DNA of 10,715 bases from Methanospirillum hungatei (GTDB lineage Archaea > Halobacteriota > Methanomicrobia > Methanomicrobiales > Methanospirillaceae), in the NCBI GenBank assembly GCA_003251955.1, contig QKDV01000090.1, positions 1-10,715 of the forward strand. The letters are read 5' to 3'. Positions 1 through 6,457 of the stretch are shown here, one piece after another; the stretch's first letter is position 1; each line of letters starts with the position of its first letter. The notes beneath the pieces are model-generated. The model was given only the letters and a program-made list of their open reading frames with translations. It did not search any database and was not told where the DNA came from. Made by a program: the position numbers and the translations under genes.

Positions 1-255
1 GTGCCCCTTGACTTCAGTACCGCAGGTGAGTACGTATCTGATATTCGGGTTTGAGATGATGTTTGCAATGATCTTCTCAAGTCCGAGGTTCTCGGTCTTA
101 CAGGATCCGGCGATTGCCGCTCCTGCATCACAGATCGCCTGCTCGTCAAGGTGTGAACCCATAGTCACAACTGCGACCGGGCTCTGGGGATCTCCTTTGT
201 GGAAGTCACCCTGAACAATTGGCCAGCCACTGGCCGGTGATTTCTTGTTTGCCAT
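1..255 (-). CDS. mtrA: Tetrahydromethanopterin S-methyltransferase subunit A (partial, 3' end outside window)
   Basis: MtrA is the corrinoid-carrying subunit of the Mtr complex. Its cobamide accepts the methyl group from methyl-H4MPT and passes it to coenzyme M, with the protein domain on the cytoplasmic face. The visible 85 residues are the N-terminal part of the cobamide-binding domain. Family landmarks seen are the GWPIVQGD start (about 10-17), the [10 protein letters not shown] strand (28-37), [18 protein letters not shown] (44-61), [11 protein letters not shown] (69-79) and a final GH. His85, the last visible codon, aligns with the His84 reported as the lower cobalt ligand in Methanothermobacter MtrA (from memory). 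The start is set by a GAGGTGAT Shine-Dalgarno 4 nt upstream, and the TGA stop of mtrB lies inside this site. The rest of the domain and the C-terminal membrane anchor lie beyond base 1. mtrF, mtrG and mtrH presumably follow. Confidence 0.96.
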   Translation of the reverse strand, partial: MANKKSPASGWPIVQGDFHKGDPQSPVAVVTMGSHLDEQAICDAGAAIAGSCKTENLGLEKIIANIISNPNIRYVLTCGTEVKGH

Positions 256-265
256 CTATATCACC

Positions 266-553
266 TCATTTCAATAAGGCCAGTACGATGACACCTGCCA
301 GCAGAAGTCCGACTGCAAGTCCATACCAGAGAGAGGTAATGGCTCCTGCATATACGAGGGACTTCTCACGGTTCGGGAATGTCTCAAGGAAACTGCCTTC
401 TCCTGAAAGCATTCCAACGATATCATCAGCAGTCTTGTCCAGTTTGTCAACCTGTGCAATGATGGGTGCAAGTGACTCACCCTGCTGGGAGACAAATCCT
501 GCGAACACGTCACATCCAAGACCAAACTCTGGAAGTACCGGGATCCAGGTCAT
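266..553 (-). CDS. mtrB: Tetrahydromethanopterin S-methyltransferase subunit B
   Basis: A small subunit of the Mtr complex, 95 residues, close to the usual length of about 100. Residues 1-65 form a soluble segment that begins MTWIPVLPEFGLG. It is followed by one hydrophobic helix at about 69-94, giving a single C-terminal membrane anchor as expected for MtrB. No catalytic residues are assigned to this subunit; it is structural in the Na+-translocating methyltransferase. The start codon overlaps the mtrC stop by one base (TAATG), with GGAGGTGA inside the end of mtrC as its ribosome binding site. Its own TGA stop lies inside the mtrA ribosome binding site. Both arrangements point to translational coupling. 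Identification rests on sequence character and on its position between mtrC and mtrA. Confidence 0.94.
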   Translation of the reverse strand: MTWIPVLPEFGLGCDVFAGFVSQQGESLAPIIAQVDKLDKTADDIVGMLSGEGSFLETFPNREKSLVYAGAITSLWYGLAVGLLLAGVIVLALLK

Positions 554-1449
554 TACTGGTCACCTCCGACTTCAATGATCGGCTTTGAGTCAAGCCATGC
601 GTATGCATCACGCTTGGAGAGGTCAATGTACGTCTTGTAGCAGTAGAACCAGGCGATCAATGAGATGATCAGGCTAATGGTTCCTGCTAAGAGTCCAATG
701 AACACAAACGAGATGATGGCTACGACGATCATAGAGAGGAATCCACAGGAGAGTGCAAGCATAAGCGTGCGGTCCTGTGACTCATTCGGACCAAGGCAGG
801 CGTTGAATGGGTGCTGGAGTGCGAGTGCACCGAGGAAGAAGATCACTGCAAGTGCTGCTCCTCCAATGAGCGAGTTTCCATATTGTGGGATTGCAGTGAC
901 AAGGAATGTCTGTGCTCCACCTGCTGCTACGCCTGCACTCTCTACTGAAAGAGACATGCTGCCGATGATCAGCTGGTTGAACTCAAACGAACCGGTTGCC
1001 ATTGCTGCAAATCCGAGCATTGTCATTGCACCGACTACTGCGAGCTCCATCAGGGACATGATCATCACCGGGATGTTCATGTTGATGATGTTGTTTGCTG
1101 TGTATCCGATTACTGCTCCAAGAATTGCTGCCAGGATAACAGTTACAATCGGCGATGCAATGCCGAACTTGGTACCGACAATCATGGCGATTGCCCCGGA
1201 ACCGAATGCGATCATACCTGCTGACGGAACACCGGTACCAAGACCGTAACTGCAGAGGTGTTTGATCGTGTCAGATCCCCACCAGAGAGCGGCGACTGCA
1301 GCAATCCCTCCGAAGAAGGAGAATACCGCAACGCCGGTAAGAACGTTGAGATAAGTGAGGTAGGTGCCTACGACTGCGATGACCAGACCATAGGTCATCA
1401 GCTTGTTGTGAGGCATTTTACCTTCAGATGCTTCCATTTTTGCTGTCAT
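553..1449 (-). CDS. mtrC: Tetrahydromethanopterin S-methyltransferase subunit C
   Basis: An integral membrane subunit of the Mtr complex, part of the membrane sector with MtrD and MtrE that carries Na+ movement linked to methyl transfer. The 298 residues are mostly hydrophobic, with about seven or eight membrane segments. Family signatures are WWGSDTIKHLCSYGLGTGVPSAGM at about 56-79, a glutamate in a hydrophobic segment (MSLMELAVVGAM, about 131-142), and HPFNACLGPNESQDRTL at 213-229 before the last two helices. The C-terminus is a short charged tail. The start is supported by GAGGAG six bases upstream of the ATG. From memory, this is about 30 residues longer than Methanothermobacter MtrC, and the polar N-terminus accounts for some of the difference. 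It lies 9 bp after mtrD and overlaps mtrB by 1 bp. Confidence 0.96.
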   Translation of the reverse strand: MTAKMEASEGKMPHNKLMTYGLVIAVVGTYLTYLNVLTGVAVFSFFGGIAAVAALWWGSDTIKHLCSYGLGTGVPSAGMIAFGSGAIAMIVGTKFGIASPIVTVILAAILGAVIGYTANNIINMNIPVMIMSLMELAVVGAMTMLGFAAMATGSFEFNQLIIGSMSLSVESAGVAAGGAQTFLVTAIPQYGNSLIGGAALAVIFFLGALALQHPFNACLGPNESQDRTLMLALSCGFLSMIVVAIISFVFIGLLAGTISLIISLIAWFYCYKTYIDLSKRDAYAWLDSKPIIEVGGDQ

Positions 1450-1458
1450 GTCTTCTCC

Positions 1459-2304
1459 TCACATTCCGATGTTGGTCACCAGCAGCAGTGAGATGAGGCC
1501 ACAGAATGCAGATGCAACGGCACAACCGATGACTGCACGGGGAACCCGCTTGAATTTGGGGTCATGTGGCCCTTCGATGGTACCGGTGATGTTGTATGCT
1601 GCGAGCACTGCGTTGACCAGGAAGAATCCGATTGCAAAGATTCCTGCAAGCGAGATTGCAAGTGGCTGGATTGCAGTTGCCTCAGCCTGCATTATGGTTG
1701 CAAGGCCGGTGCTGTACGCGTCCAGAAGTTCAATATAGATGATGGTTCCGCCAAGACCGGCGATAAGTCCACCAATTACACCACCAACAAAGGAGATGAA
1801 CGGCAGGCCATGACCTTCAGTTCCCTGGGATTTATATTCAGGGAAAGTATCTCCGGTAATTGGGTCCTTTGCAATCTTTCCAGATGCTGCAGGAATACCC
1901 ATCGCAAAGACGTAGGTTGCGTTCACCATCAGACAGGTGATTGCCATCATCAGGCCACCACCTACTGCTCCACCAATGATGGAGATAAGGAAGTCACCAG
2001 TCGTCTCGTATGCCCATGCTCCACCAAAGAGACCGGCAAGACCGGCACCTGCTGCGAGCATTGCCACACCAGTTGCGATACCCGGTGCCTGACCCATTGC
2101 TGCCGGTGCTCCACCGACAGGGACGAAGTGAACACCGAATGCAATCAGGGCACCACCGATGATAATCCCGATGAGGGGAACAATTAGGGATGCACCGAGA
2201 ACAGCGGTAATTCCGATTGAAACCAGGATAATGACAATTCCAACGATGGTTCCGGTCATATTGATACCGTCGCCACCGGCTGCCTTTCCTCCGAGTGCAC
2301 TCAT
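1459..2304 (-). CDS. mtrD: Tetrahydromethanopterin S-methyltransferase subunit D
   Basis: An integral membrane subunit of the Mtr complex, thought to take part in the Na+ path with MtrC and MtrE. The diagnostic parts of the 281 residues are IAFGVHFVPVGGAPAAM at 54-70, AMLAAGAGLAGL at 81-92, and the conserved cytoplasmic stretch from MVNATYVFAMGIPAASG through DPITGDTFPEYKSQGTEGHG at 126-166. Hydrophobic helices follow, and EGPHDPKFKRVPRA (244-257) comes before the last helix. The N-terminus carries a Gly/Ala-rich lead and an extra hydrophobic segment (about 17-50), which makes it longer than the roughly 233-residue Methanothermobacter subunit as I recall it. Met16 is an alternative start. The ATG at 2304 is preferred because it forms an ATGA overlap with the mtrE stop and has an AGGAGT site 8 nt upstream. 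Confidence 0.96.
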   Translation of the reverse strand: MSALGGKAAGGDGINMTGTIVGIVIILVSIGITAVLGASLIVPLIGIIIGGALIAFGVHFVPVGGAPAAMGQAPGIATGVAMLAAGAGLAGLFGGAWAYETTGDFLISIIGGAVGGGLMMAITCLMVNATYVFAMGIPAASGKIAKDPITGDTFPEYKSQGTEGHGLPFISFVGGVIGGLIAGLGGTIIYIELLDAYSTGLATIMQAEATAIQPLAISLAGIFAIGFFLVNAVLAAYNITGTIEGPHDPKFKRVPRAVIGCAVASAFCGLISLLLVTNIGM

Positions 2305-3200
2305 GATGAAGACTCCTCTGGTTCAGTGTATGGTCCGTAGGTCTTGCGTCCCCACACCTCGATCCAACGGTCGATGAATGTGAAGATCAGAATCAGAACA
2401 ATACCTGCAATGACTGCTCCCCATCCGGCGAGGGACTCCTCAAAGAGAACGGTACGCCAGAGTTCAAGGAACACAATCAGACCAAAACAGATACCTGATG
2501 CCGGACCGGCGAACTTGGTAGTAAACCATCCGTTGTCAAGTGAAGACCGCTGGCCTGCCTCTGCGTACCGGACAATGTTACCGGATGCAGAGATTGGAAC
2601 ACCGGCACCGAACTTCTGGTTCTGGTACTGGCGTTCCTTTCCATAGAATGGATTTCCTGATGCTGAACCTGCTGCACCAAGCGCAATACCCCAGATAAGT
2701 CCGAGGAGCGGAAGTGCGAACGGGTGGTGCAGCGCTGCGGACATCAAGTAACACACTGCTGTGGTACAAAATATCGCGACAAACGCATGTGCCATCGTCA
2801 CCGAAGTCAAAGACTTGAGGATGTCGATATAAACCGGCTGCTTGAACTTGGCCAGACTTGCGGTACGACCAAGGTATCCTGATGTACAGTAGATACCCTG
2901 AATAAACACCGCAACAATCGAGCCAAGAATAATAGCAAGAGCCGGGTTGTAGTTAAGCTGTAAGAAAGCCCAGGCCACTCCAGCCCCGATGGCACACCAT
3001 AGCCCATATGCTGGTGGCTCACCGGAGACTGCCTTGTTGAAGATGCGGTGGATATATCCCATCTGCGGAGCGAGCTGGACCTGAGAGTTCGGGTCACCCT
3101 GTGAACCGATATCAGATTCAGTATCTTCCGCAGCACCGGCAACTGTGGCAAGAGCTCCCGCCAATGCAGTAATACCAATGCCTAATACAATCTCTTCCAT
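2301..3200 (-). CDS. mtrE: Tetrahydromethanopterin S-methyltransferase subunit E (first gene of the mtr operon)
   Basis: An integral membrane subunit of the Mtr complex, 299 residues, matching the family length of about 295-300. Visible landmarks are a first hydrophobic helix (2-23), a conserved acidic and polar stretch with SDIGSQGDPNSQVQLAPQ and MGYIHRIFNKAVSGEPPAYG (29-66), internal helices, GNPFYGKERQYQNQKFG (182-198) running into VPISASGNIVRYAEAGQRSS and LDNGWFTTKF (201-230), two final helices, and a polar tail ending in EPEESSS. Structural work on Mtr places a Na+ path through the membrane sector formed by these subunits; the sequence alone shows only the family. The ATG has GGAGAT about 9 nt upstream. 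It is the operon's leading gene, after about 400 bp without a gene. Confidence 0.97.
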   Translation of the reverse strand: MEEIVLGIGITALAGALATVAGAAEDTESDIGSQGDPNSQVQLAPQMGYIHRIFNKAVSGEPPAYGLWCAIGAGVAWAFLQLNYNPALAIILGSIVAVFIQGIYCTSGYLGRTASLAKFKQPVYIDILKSLTSVTMAHAFVAIFCTTAVCYLMSAALHHPFALPLLGLIWGIALGAAGSASGNPFYGKERQYQNQKFGAGVPISASGNIVRYAEAGQRSSLDNGWFTTKFAGPASGICFGLIVFLELWRTVLFEESLAGWGAVIAGIVLILIFTFIDRWIEVWGRKTYGPYTEPEESSS

Positions 3201-3417
3201 GTAAACCTATCTCCTGCGTAACTCTGATCAGACACAAGAGTACTCACTATGCAATACCACACACATAGAGCGTTACAATACCGTTGTGGTAATTGCTTAG
3301 TTGGTCAGTATTTAGTTAAATGTTTCGAAATTATGTCCCGTTATAAAGAAAATCGGTCATAATTCTGAAAAAGAAGGGATCTCCATAGGTTTTTCATTCA
3401 GTCAATTTGCTTTAACT

Positions 3418-3426
3418 AAAAAAAAA
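3418..3426 (-). terminator. T9 run, candidate oligo-T terminator
   Basis: Nine T residues on the minus strand (A9 on the plus strand), flanked by AACTA/TAGTT arms that would form a small stem around the run. Archaeal RNA polymerase stops at oligo-T tracts, so this could end the transcript of the exported-protein gene that stops at 3606. It lies about 180 bp past that stop codon. It could instead lie within an mtr leader, if the distal promoter candidate near 3515 is used. Confidence 0.35.
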
Positions 3427-3532
3427 TAGTTTTGAGATCAATTTTTTTTGCACTCATGCTTTGTCGACGTACTAACTATCCGAATCTTGGGCAATATCAA
3501 TTCGATGCATTTTTATAGCAAACGTGATCTGG

Positions 3533-3568
3533 GGAATTTTTGCACCCATTTTTCTAAGGTAAAATTCC
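3533..3568 (-). repeat. Inverted repeat GGAATTTT/AAAATTCC
   Basis: Perfect 8-base arms at 3533-3540 and 3561-3568, with an inner ACC/GGT pairing that could extend the stem past a small bulge. It lies 38-73 bp past the stop of the exported-protein gene, where a 3' untranslated hairpin would be expected. No T-run follows directly on the minus strand, so it is not a classical intrinsic terminator. It may protect a 3' end or may be chance in AT-rich DNA. Confidence 0.35.
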
Positions 3569-3605
3569 TTCCTGAACACGCGAGTGGGTCGGCAATAGCG
3601 CGGCC

Positions 3606-4253
3606 TTAAATCGGCGATCGTCGATAATATTGATCATATATCTCATCTTCTTCTGAGTACGATGAGAATGGATTGTTTGGCTGTTTGAAGTTTGGATCCT
3701 CGTTGACTGAGTATGGTGTCTTTTCTGTCGTTATCCGGTATGGGATAACATCAGGGAAGAGATCCTGTATCTGGTTCCACATCGTCTGTGATGCACCCTG
3801 ATACTCTTGGACTTCAGCCATTGCTGATGGATCTTCATATGTCGGGGAGTATGCCTTTCCTGAAAGGCTCATGGCATCTGAGTATGCCTCTCCTGCCTGA
3901 GCAGTATAATACAGGTATGCGTTTATTTTTCGTGCTTCATCGTAGAATTCAGGACTGATATTCATAGATGCCAGTTTCTGCTGGGTACTCTGAAGATTGA
4001 GAAGTTCGGTTCCAGTCGGGATCGTTGCATTGGACAGACTATATATTTCATCAGTCGCAATGGCCATGAACTCATCATCCTGGTATGGTCCGCTTTCTGG
4101 CGATTCTTTCAAGGGATACATAATTGTCGGCAGGCTTGTAGCATGTGCTACTAATAGCCCGGTCATAATTAATGTGAGTAACAGAATCCGTCCAGTGATT
4201 TTGGGAATTTTGATAAATTCCTGTATCTGGGGCACAAATATTATCCTGGTCAT
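3606..4253 (-). CDS. Exported or membrane-anchored protein of unknown function
   Basis: I do not recognise this family. From the chosen start it has 215 residues: about 20 mixed residues, a hydrophobic stretch (about 22-36, GRILLLTLIMTGLLVA), a possible signal-peptidase site after AHA (about 38), and then a polar, extracytoplasmic-looking domain without Cys. The mature part is rich in Asp, Glu, Ser, Tyr and Pro, probably helical in the middle (LNLQSTQQKLASMN and later EVQEYQGASQTMWNQIQDLF), and ends in a Tyr/Arg/acid-rich tail (YSEEDEIYDQYYRRSPI). The frame is open upstream to an ATG at 4304, which would add 17 residues. I prefer 4253 because a TATA-like TTATAATAAAA at 4278-4288 would start RNA almost at this ATG, a leaderless or near-leaderless message. 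Neither ATG has a clear Shine-Dalgarno site. The gene stands alone between an MFS gene and mtr. It may be lineage-restricted. Confidence 0.7.
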   Translation of the reverse strand: MTRIIFVPQIQEFIKIPKITGRILLLTLIMTGLLVAHATSLPTIMYPLKESPESGPYQDDEFMAIATDEIYSLSNATIPTGTELLNLQSTQQKLASMNISPEFYDEARKINAYLYYTAQAGEAYSDAMSLSGKAYSPTYEDPSAMAEVQEYQGASQTMWNQIQDLFPDVIPYRITTEKTPYSVNEDPNFKQPNNPFSSYSEEDEIYDQYYRRSPI

Positions 4254-4277
4254 GGTGGCTCTGTTGGTGATAGGACT

Positions 4278-4288
4278 TTTTATTATAA
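4278..4288 (-). promoter_or_regulatory. TATA-like box for the 3606-4253 gene
   Basis: TTATAATAAAA on the minus strand, centred about 30 bp before the ATG at 4253. Archaeal start sites lie about 22-27 bp past the TATA centre, so transcription would begin within a few bases of that ATG. No strong BRE is visible upstream of the box. Confidence 0.4.
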
Positions 4289-4395
4289 CAGATTGCTGGA
4301 TCATATAGACTGGGTGATAATCTCAGTCAGTAATTGCCTGCCTGATTTTTTCCCACTTCTCTTGGCATCTGGATCTGGAGGGAGGATGGTCTGGT

Positions 4396-4402
4396 AAAAA
4401 AA
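4396..4402 (-). terminator. T7 run after the MFS transporter gene
   Basis: Seven consecutive T on the minus strand, 33 bases past the TAA stop of the MFS gene. It fits an archaeal oligo-T terminator and separates this gene from the next promoter near 4280. No hairpin is needed or evident. Confidence 0.45.
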
Positions 4403-4435
4403 GGAAATCCTGTTTTCTGGTCGAATAGGTTTTTT

Positions 4436-5614
4436 TTATCCTGAATGAGCAATAAAGCCATCAAACCGTTTACTCAATACAAATGTAATGAGAGCGATCC
4501 CAATTCCAAAAACACCGGAGATGATAAAAATAATTTGAAGCCCGGAGAAGGAAAGAATTATTCCCAGAATAATGGGAGAAAGACTCATCCCCATGTATTT
4601 CATGCATGTATGGATAGAGAGAATACCTCCTTTGGTTCTTGCCGGGCTGATTTGAATGATCTGAGCATCGATGCCTGTCTGTGCTAATCCCAAACCTGCA
4701 CCAAAAAGGATCAGCAGGAGAAAGATACTAACGATAGAGGTGGTGTAAGAGATACAGAGCATAGATATGCCGACAAGGAAAAATCCCATCGTAATAACCC
4801 GGATCATAGAGAATTTGTGTGAGAGCTTTCTCATCTGTGATGCCAGGATCACAACCGCAATTCCTTCAATGGCGAGCATCAGGCCGGATTTTCCTGATGA
4901 AAAGTCAAACATCTCCTTGAGTATGAAGGGGATGTAAATGATCAGGGCATAAAGAAGGAAGAAGATTGAGAATCCTAAAAAAATCGTGTAGATAACCGGG
5001 AACTCTTTGAGAGAGGATACTGCCTCTCTAATCCCAGCATGTGTCAAATTCTGTTTTTGTTCCCGTGTTTCAGGGAGCGTGGTTACCACCATCAGGGCAA
5101 AAGGAATTGAGAGCAGATAGAACAGAAACGGGTAGTTCCATCCTATGTTTGCCAGGATACCACCTATCAGTGGGGCAGTAATTGCTCCTATTGCGAGGGA
5201 CATACTCATTCTGCTGATGGCATGGATGCTATCAATTCCCCGGTATGCATCCCCGATAATTAGGAATGCCAGTGTCATCATTCCAGCAACACTGATTCCC
5301 TGGATAAATCGCAGAATGTTAAGTATTCCAAAACTATCCGTGAAAAATGCAGCTAATCCGGTAAGGCCATATATCAACAGGCTAGGAACCAGGATTCTTT
5401 TTCTGTCCACTCGTTCGATAAAGTGGCTTAAGGCCAGAGTGAATACTGCTGTTGAAAGTGTGAAAACAGACATTAGCAGTCCGACAGCCTGTGCTGTGGT
5501 CTGAAGGGGATCAATCATCTCGGGCAGAACTGGTGCCAGGAGTGATCCTCCTGCCATTGCTAGGTAACCTGTAAAACAAAGGATGAAAAGATGTCTTTTA
5601 TTAAATATTATCAT
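4436..5614 (-). CDS. MFS transporter, drug:H+ antiporter (DHA1-like) family
   Basis: A 12-helix major facilitator protein of 392 residues, a normal length for this group. Helix 1 leads into YLAMAGGSLLAPVLPEM (about 17-33), typical of drug/H+ antiporters. Motif A lies between helices 2 and 3 (HFIERVDRKRIL, about 64-75, with Asp70-Arg-Lys-Arg), an arginine in helix 4 (LRFIQG, Arg102) matches motif B, and AIGAITAPLIGGIL (141-154) resembles the antiporter motif C with Ala in place of the usual Gly before Pro. PETREQKQ (181-188) opens the central loop. The likely role is proton-driven export of a small molecule; the substrate cannot be inferred. The ATG at 5614 has only a weak AGGA about 11 nt upstream. 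No regulator gene lies beside it. Two hairpins lie about 90-140 bp upstream. Confidence 0.85.
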   Translation of the reverse strand: MIIFNKRHLFILCFTGYLAMAGGSLLAPVLPEMIDPLQTTAQAVGLLMSVFTLSTAVFTLALSHFIERVDRKRILVPSLLIYGLTGLAAFFTDSFGILNILRFIQGISVAGMMTLAFLIIGDAYRGIDSIHAISRMSMSLAIGAITAPLIGGILANIGWNYPFLFYLLSIPFALMVVTTLPETREQKQNLTHAGIREAVSSLKEFPVIYTIFLGFSIFFLLYALIIYIPFILKEMFDFSSGKSGLMLAIEGIAVVILASQMRKLSHKFSMIRVITMGFFLVGISMLCISYTTSIVSIFLLLILFGAGLGLAQTGIDAQIIQISPARTKGGILSIHTCMKYMGMSLSPIILGIILSFSGLQIIFIISGVFGIGIALITFVLSKRFDGFIAHSG

Positions 5615-5706
5615 ATCTTGTGATTCCTAATATCCGGGTACCGAAAGTATTATGGTGAAAGATTGGACAAGCAACTTCAGATCCTTTTCTCGGGATCAAA
5701 CCCAAT

Positions 5707-5724
5707 TAGTTGATGTTGCAACTA
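5707..5724. repeat. Short inverted repeat TAGTTG/CAACTA
   Basis: Perfect 6-base arms around a 6-base loop in the intergenic stretch between the small secreted-protein gene and the MFS gene. It lies 6 bp from a second, longer hairpin. Possible operator or RNA stem for the MFS transcript, or chance. Confidence 0.4.
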
Positions 5725-5730
5725 CATAGT

Positions 5731-5756
5731 ATGTCGTATTCAGATAAATACGGCAT
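5731..5756. repeat. Hairpin with 10-base arms (ATGTCGTATT/AATACGGCAT)
   Basis: Arms at 5731-5740 and 5747-5756 pair over 10 positions with one G/T-type mismatch and leave a 6-base loop, CAGATA. It lies about 120-140 bp upstream of the MFS start and just past the T7 terminator of the small secreted-protein gene. It may be a repressor operator, a leader-RNA hairpin or a secondary terminator. No long T-run follows on either strand. Confidence 0.5.
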
Positions 5757-5861
5757 GACAAGGAGAATACTGTAGATAACAGAAGGAATGGATCAGGTAG
5801 ATCCTTTCACTACTCTATCAGTCGCGGTTGCCCATTTCTCCATCCGCGTTTTCAGCAGCTC

Positions 5862-5868
5862 AAAAAAA
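5862..5868 (-). terminator. T7 run just past the small secreted-protein gene
   Basis: Seven T on the minus strand, three bases past the TGA stop at 5872-5874. A clean oligo-T archaeal terminator, which supports the reality and the end of the small gene. Confidence 0.55.
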
Positions 5869-5871
5869 GAG

Positions 5872-6189
5872 TCAGAAGAAGGCTGGTCTGAACCAGAATG
5901 GATTAAAGATGCTGTAACTGTTCCTCTGCCAGAGATTGTAGGACGGACTCCTCCAGTACCCTGTCTGAAGGGGTTTGTCATCAGATAATCCGAACAGTGT
6001 ATTCTCTTGAACGGTTCCGATGATATTGTTCGAGACAGAGGGATCCATTCGTGAATAGATATCAGAAGGAATCCCAAGGAATCCACCATCCAGATATTCA
6101 TCATATGCAGATGCCGGGATAATCAGGCAGATTGTGAGAATACACAGTAGTAATATGCCCCTGATATGATACATGTTCCATATCATCAT
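5872..6189 (-). CDS. Small secreted protein of unknown function
   Basis: 105 residues with a clear signal peptide: a short lead, hydrophobic core GILLLCILTICLII (11-24), and a probable cleavage site after PASA (25-28). The mature part of about 77 residues is acidic and Gly/Asp-rich at first (YDEYLDGGFLGIPSD) and ends in an aromatic-rich tail (GYWRSPSYNLWQ followed by FNPFWFRPAFF). No Cys remains after cleavage. I do not recognise the family. Support for a real gene comes from the signal peptide, a TATA box at 6220-6227, a GAGGTGAT Shine-Dalgarno site at 6190-6197, and a T7 terminator directly after the stop. Two adjacent ATGs (6189 and 6186) are possible starts; the second is better spaced from the Shine-Dalgarno site, and a third at 6174 gives a shorter lead. 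The aromatic tail suggests a surface or assembly role, but that is a guess. Confidence 0.65.
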   Translation of the reverse strand: MMIWNMYHIRGILLLCILTICLIIPASAYDEYLDGGFLGIPSDIYSRMDPSVSNNIIGTVQENTLFGLSDDKPLQTGYWRSPSYNLWQRNSYSIFNPFWFRPAFF

Positions 6190-6230
6190 ATCACCTCAGT
6201 GCTACTCATGTGCGCAAAAATATATATCTT
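6190..6230 (-). promoter_or_regulatory. BRE/TATA promoter and Shine-Dalgarno site of the small secreted-protein gene
   Basis: On the minus strand GAGAAAAG is followed by ATATATAT (6220-6227), a good match to archaeal BRE plus TATA. The expected start of RNA, 22-27 bp on, falls near 6196-6202, just before GAGGTGAT at 6190-6197. The untranslated leader would then be only about 10-15 nt and hold little besides the ribosome binding site. This is the clearest promoter in the window. Confidence 0.65.
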
Positions 6231-6393
6231 TTCTCACTCCTTAATCCGATTGGATCACCTGATCTTCAGTATATATGTCAAATTGTTGTATTTGATCAAA
6301 GAACTAAAATGGATTGATCAATGAAGTGATGAAGAAAAGATGTTCTGAATATTTCTCTAATGATCATGTCCCGGCTGGTATGACCCTTTCCTC

Positions 6394-6457
6394 AAAAAAT
6401 GTAGATGGTATTCAGACCCTCTGATAAATCTGTTGTCTACTTCATGACAGTAGATTT
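6394..6457 (-). terminator. Imperfect hairpin followed by a T6 run after the fmdE-like gene
   Basis: The arms AAATCT (6426-6431) and AGATTT (6452-6457) enclose a second TGTC/GACA pairing with a two-base mismatch between them, starting right at the stop codon of the FmdE-zinc-ribbon gene. Six T follow on the minus strand at 6394-6399. This probably ends the transporter cassette transcript. The gap between stem and T-run makes it a weak example. Confidence 0.4.

Larger units (their letters stand above)
3201..3605 (-). promoter_or_regulatory. Gene-free leader and promoter region upstream of mtrEDCBA
   Basis: About 400 bp of AT-rich sequence without a credible gene. Read on the minus strand it offers several promoter-like elements for mtr: TATAAAAA near 3510-3517, CTTTATAACG near 3338-3347, and CGAAACATTTAACTAAA near 3311-3327, in which CGAAA resembles a BRE and the following AT block a TATA box. 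The last would start RNA near 3285-3290 and give an untranslated leader of about 90 nt. The GGAGAT ribosome binding site of mtrE is at the near end. The same region must also hold the transcript end of the upstream exported-protein gene. The choice among candidate promoters is a guess. Confidence 0.5.

Noticed and set aside
665..1249. Long open frame on the plus strand opposite mtrC
   Set aside because: It is the antisense shadow of a well-recognised gene; its translation is low-complexity and lacks family features. The same applies to plus-strand frames opposite mtrD (1564-2187), mtrE (2344-2646) and the permease (8265-8735).
3505..3545. Plus-strand promoter (TTTTTATA) that might drive an antisense RNA across 3606-4253
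   Set aside because: The AT-rich match is equally good as a minus-strand TATA box, and no gene or defined RNA lies downstream on the plus strand.
5788..5988. Plus-strand frame of 66 codons in the same area
   Set aside because: It is antisense to the small gene, its sequence looks random and no promoter was seen.
5793..6104. Alternative minus-strand frame overlapping the small secreted-protein gene
   Set aside because: It has no signal peptide, promoter or ribosome site, and runs through the T7 terminator. The 5872-6189 frame has all of these features.
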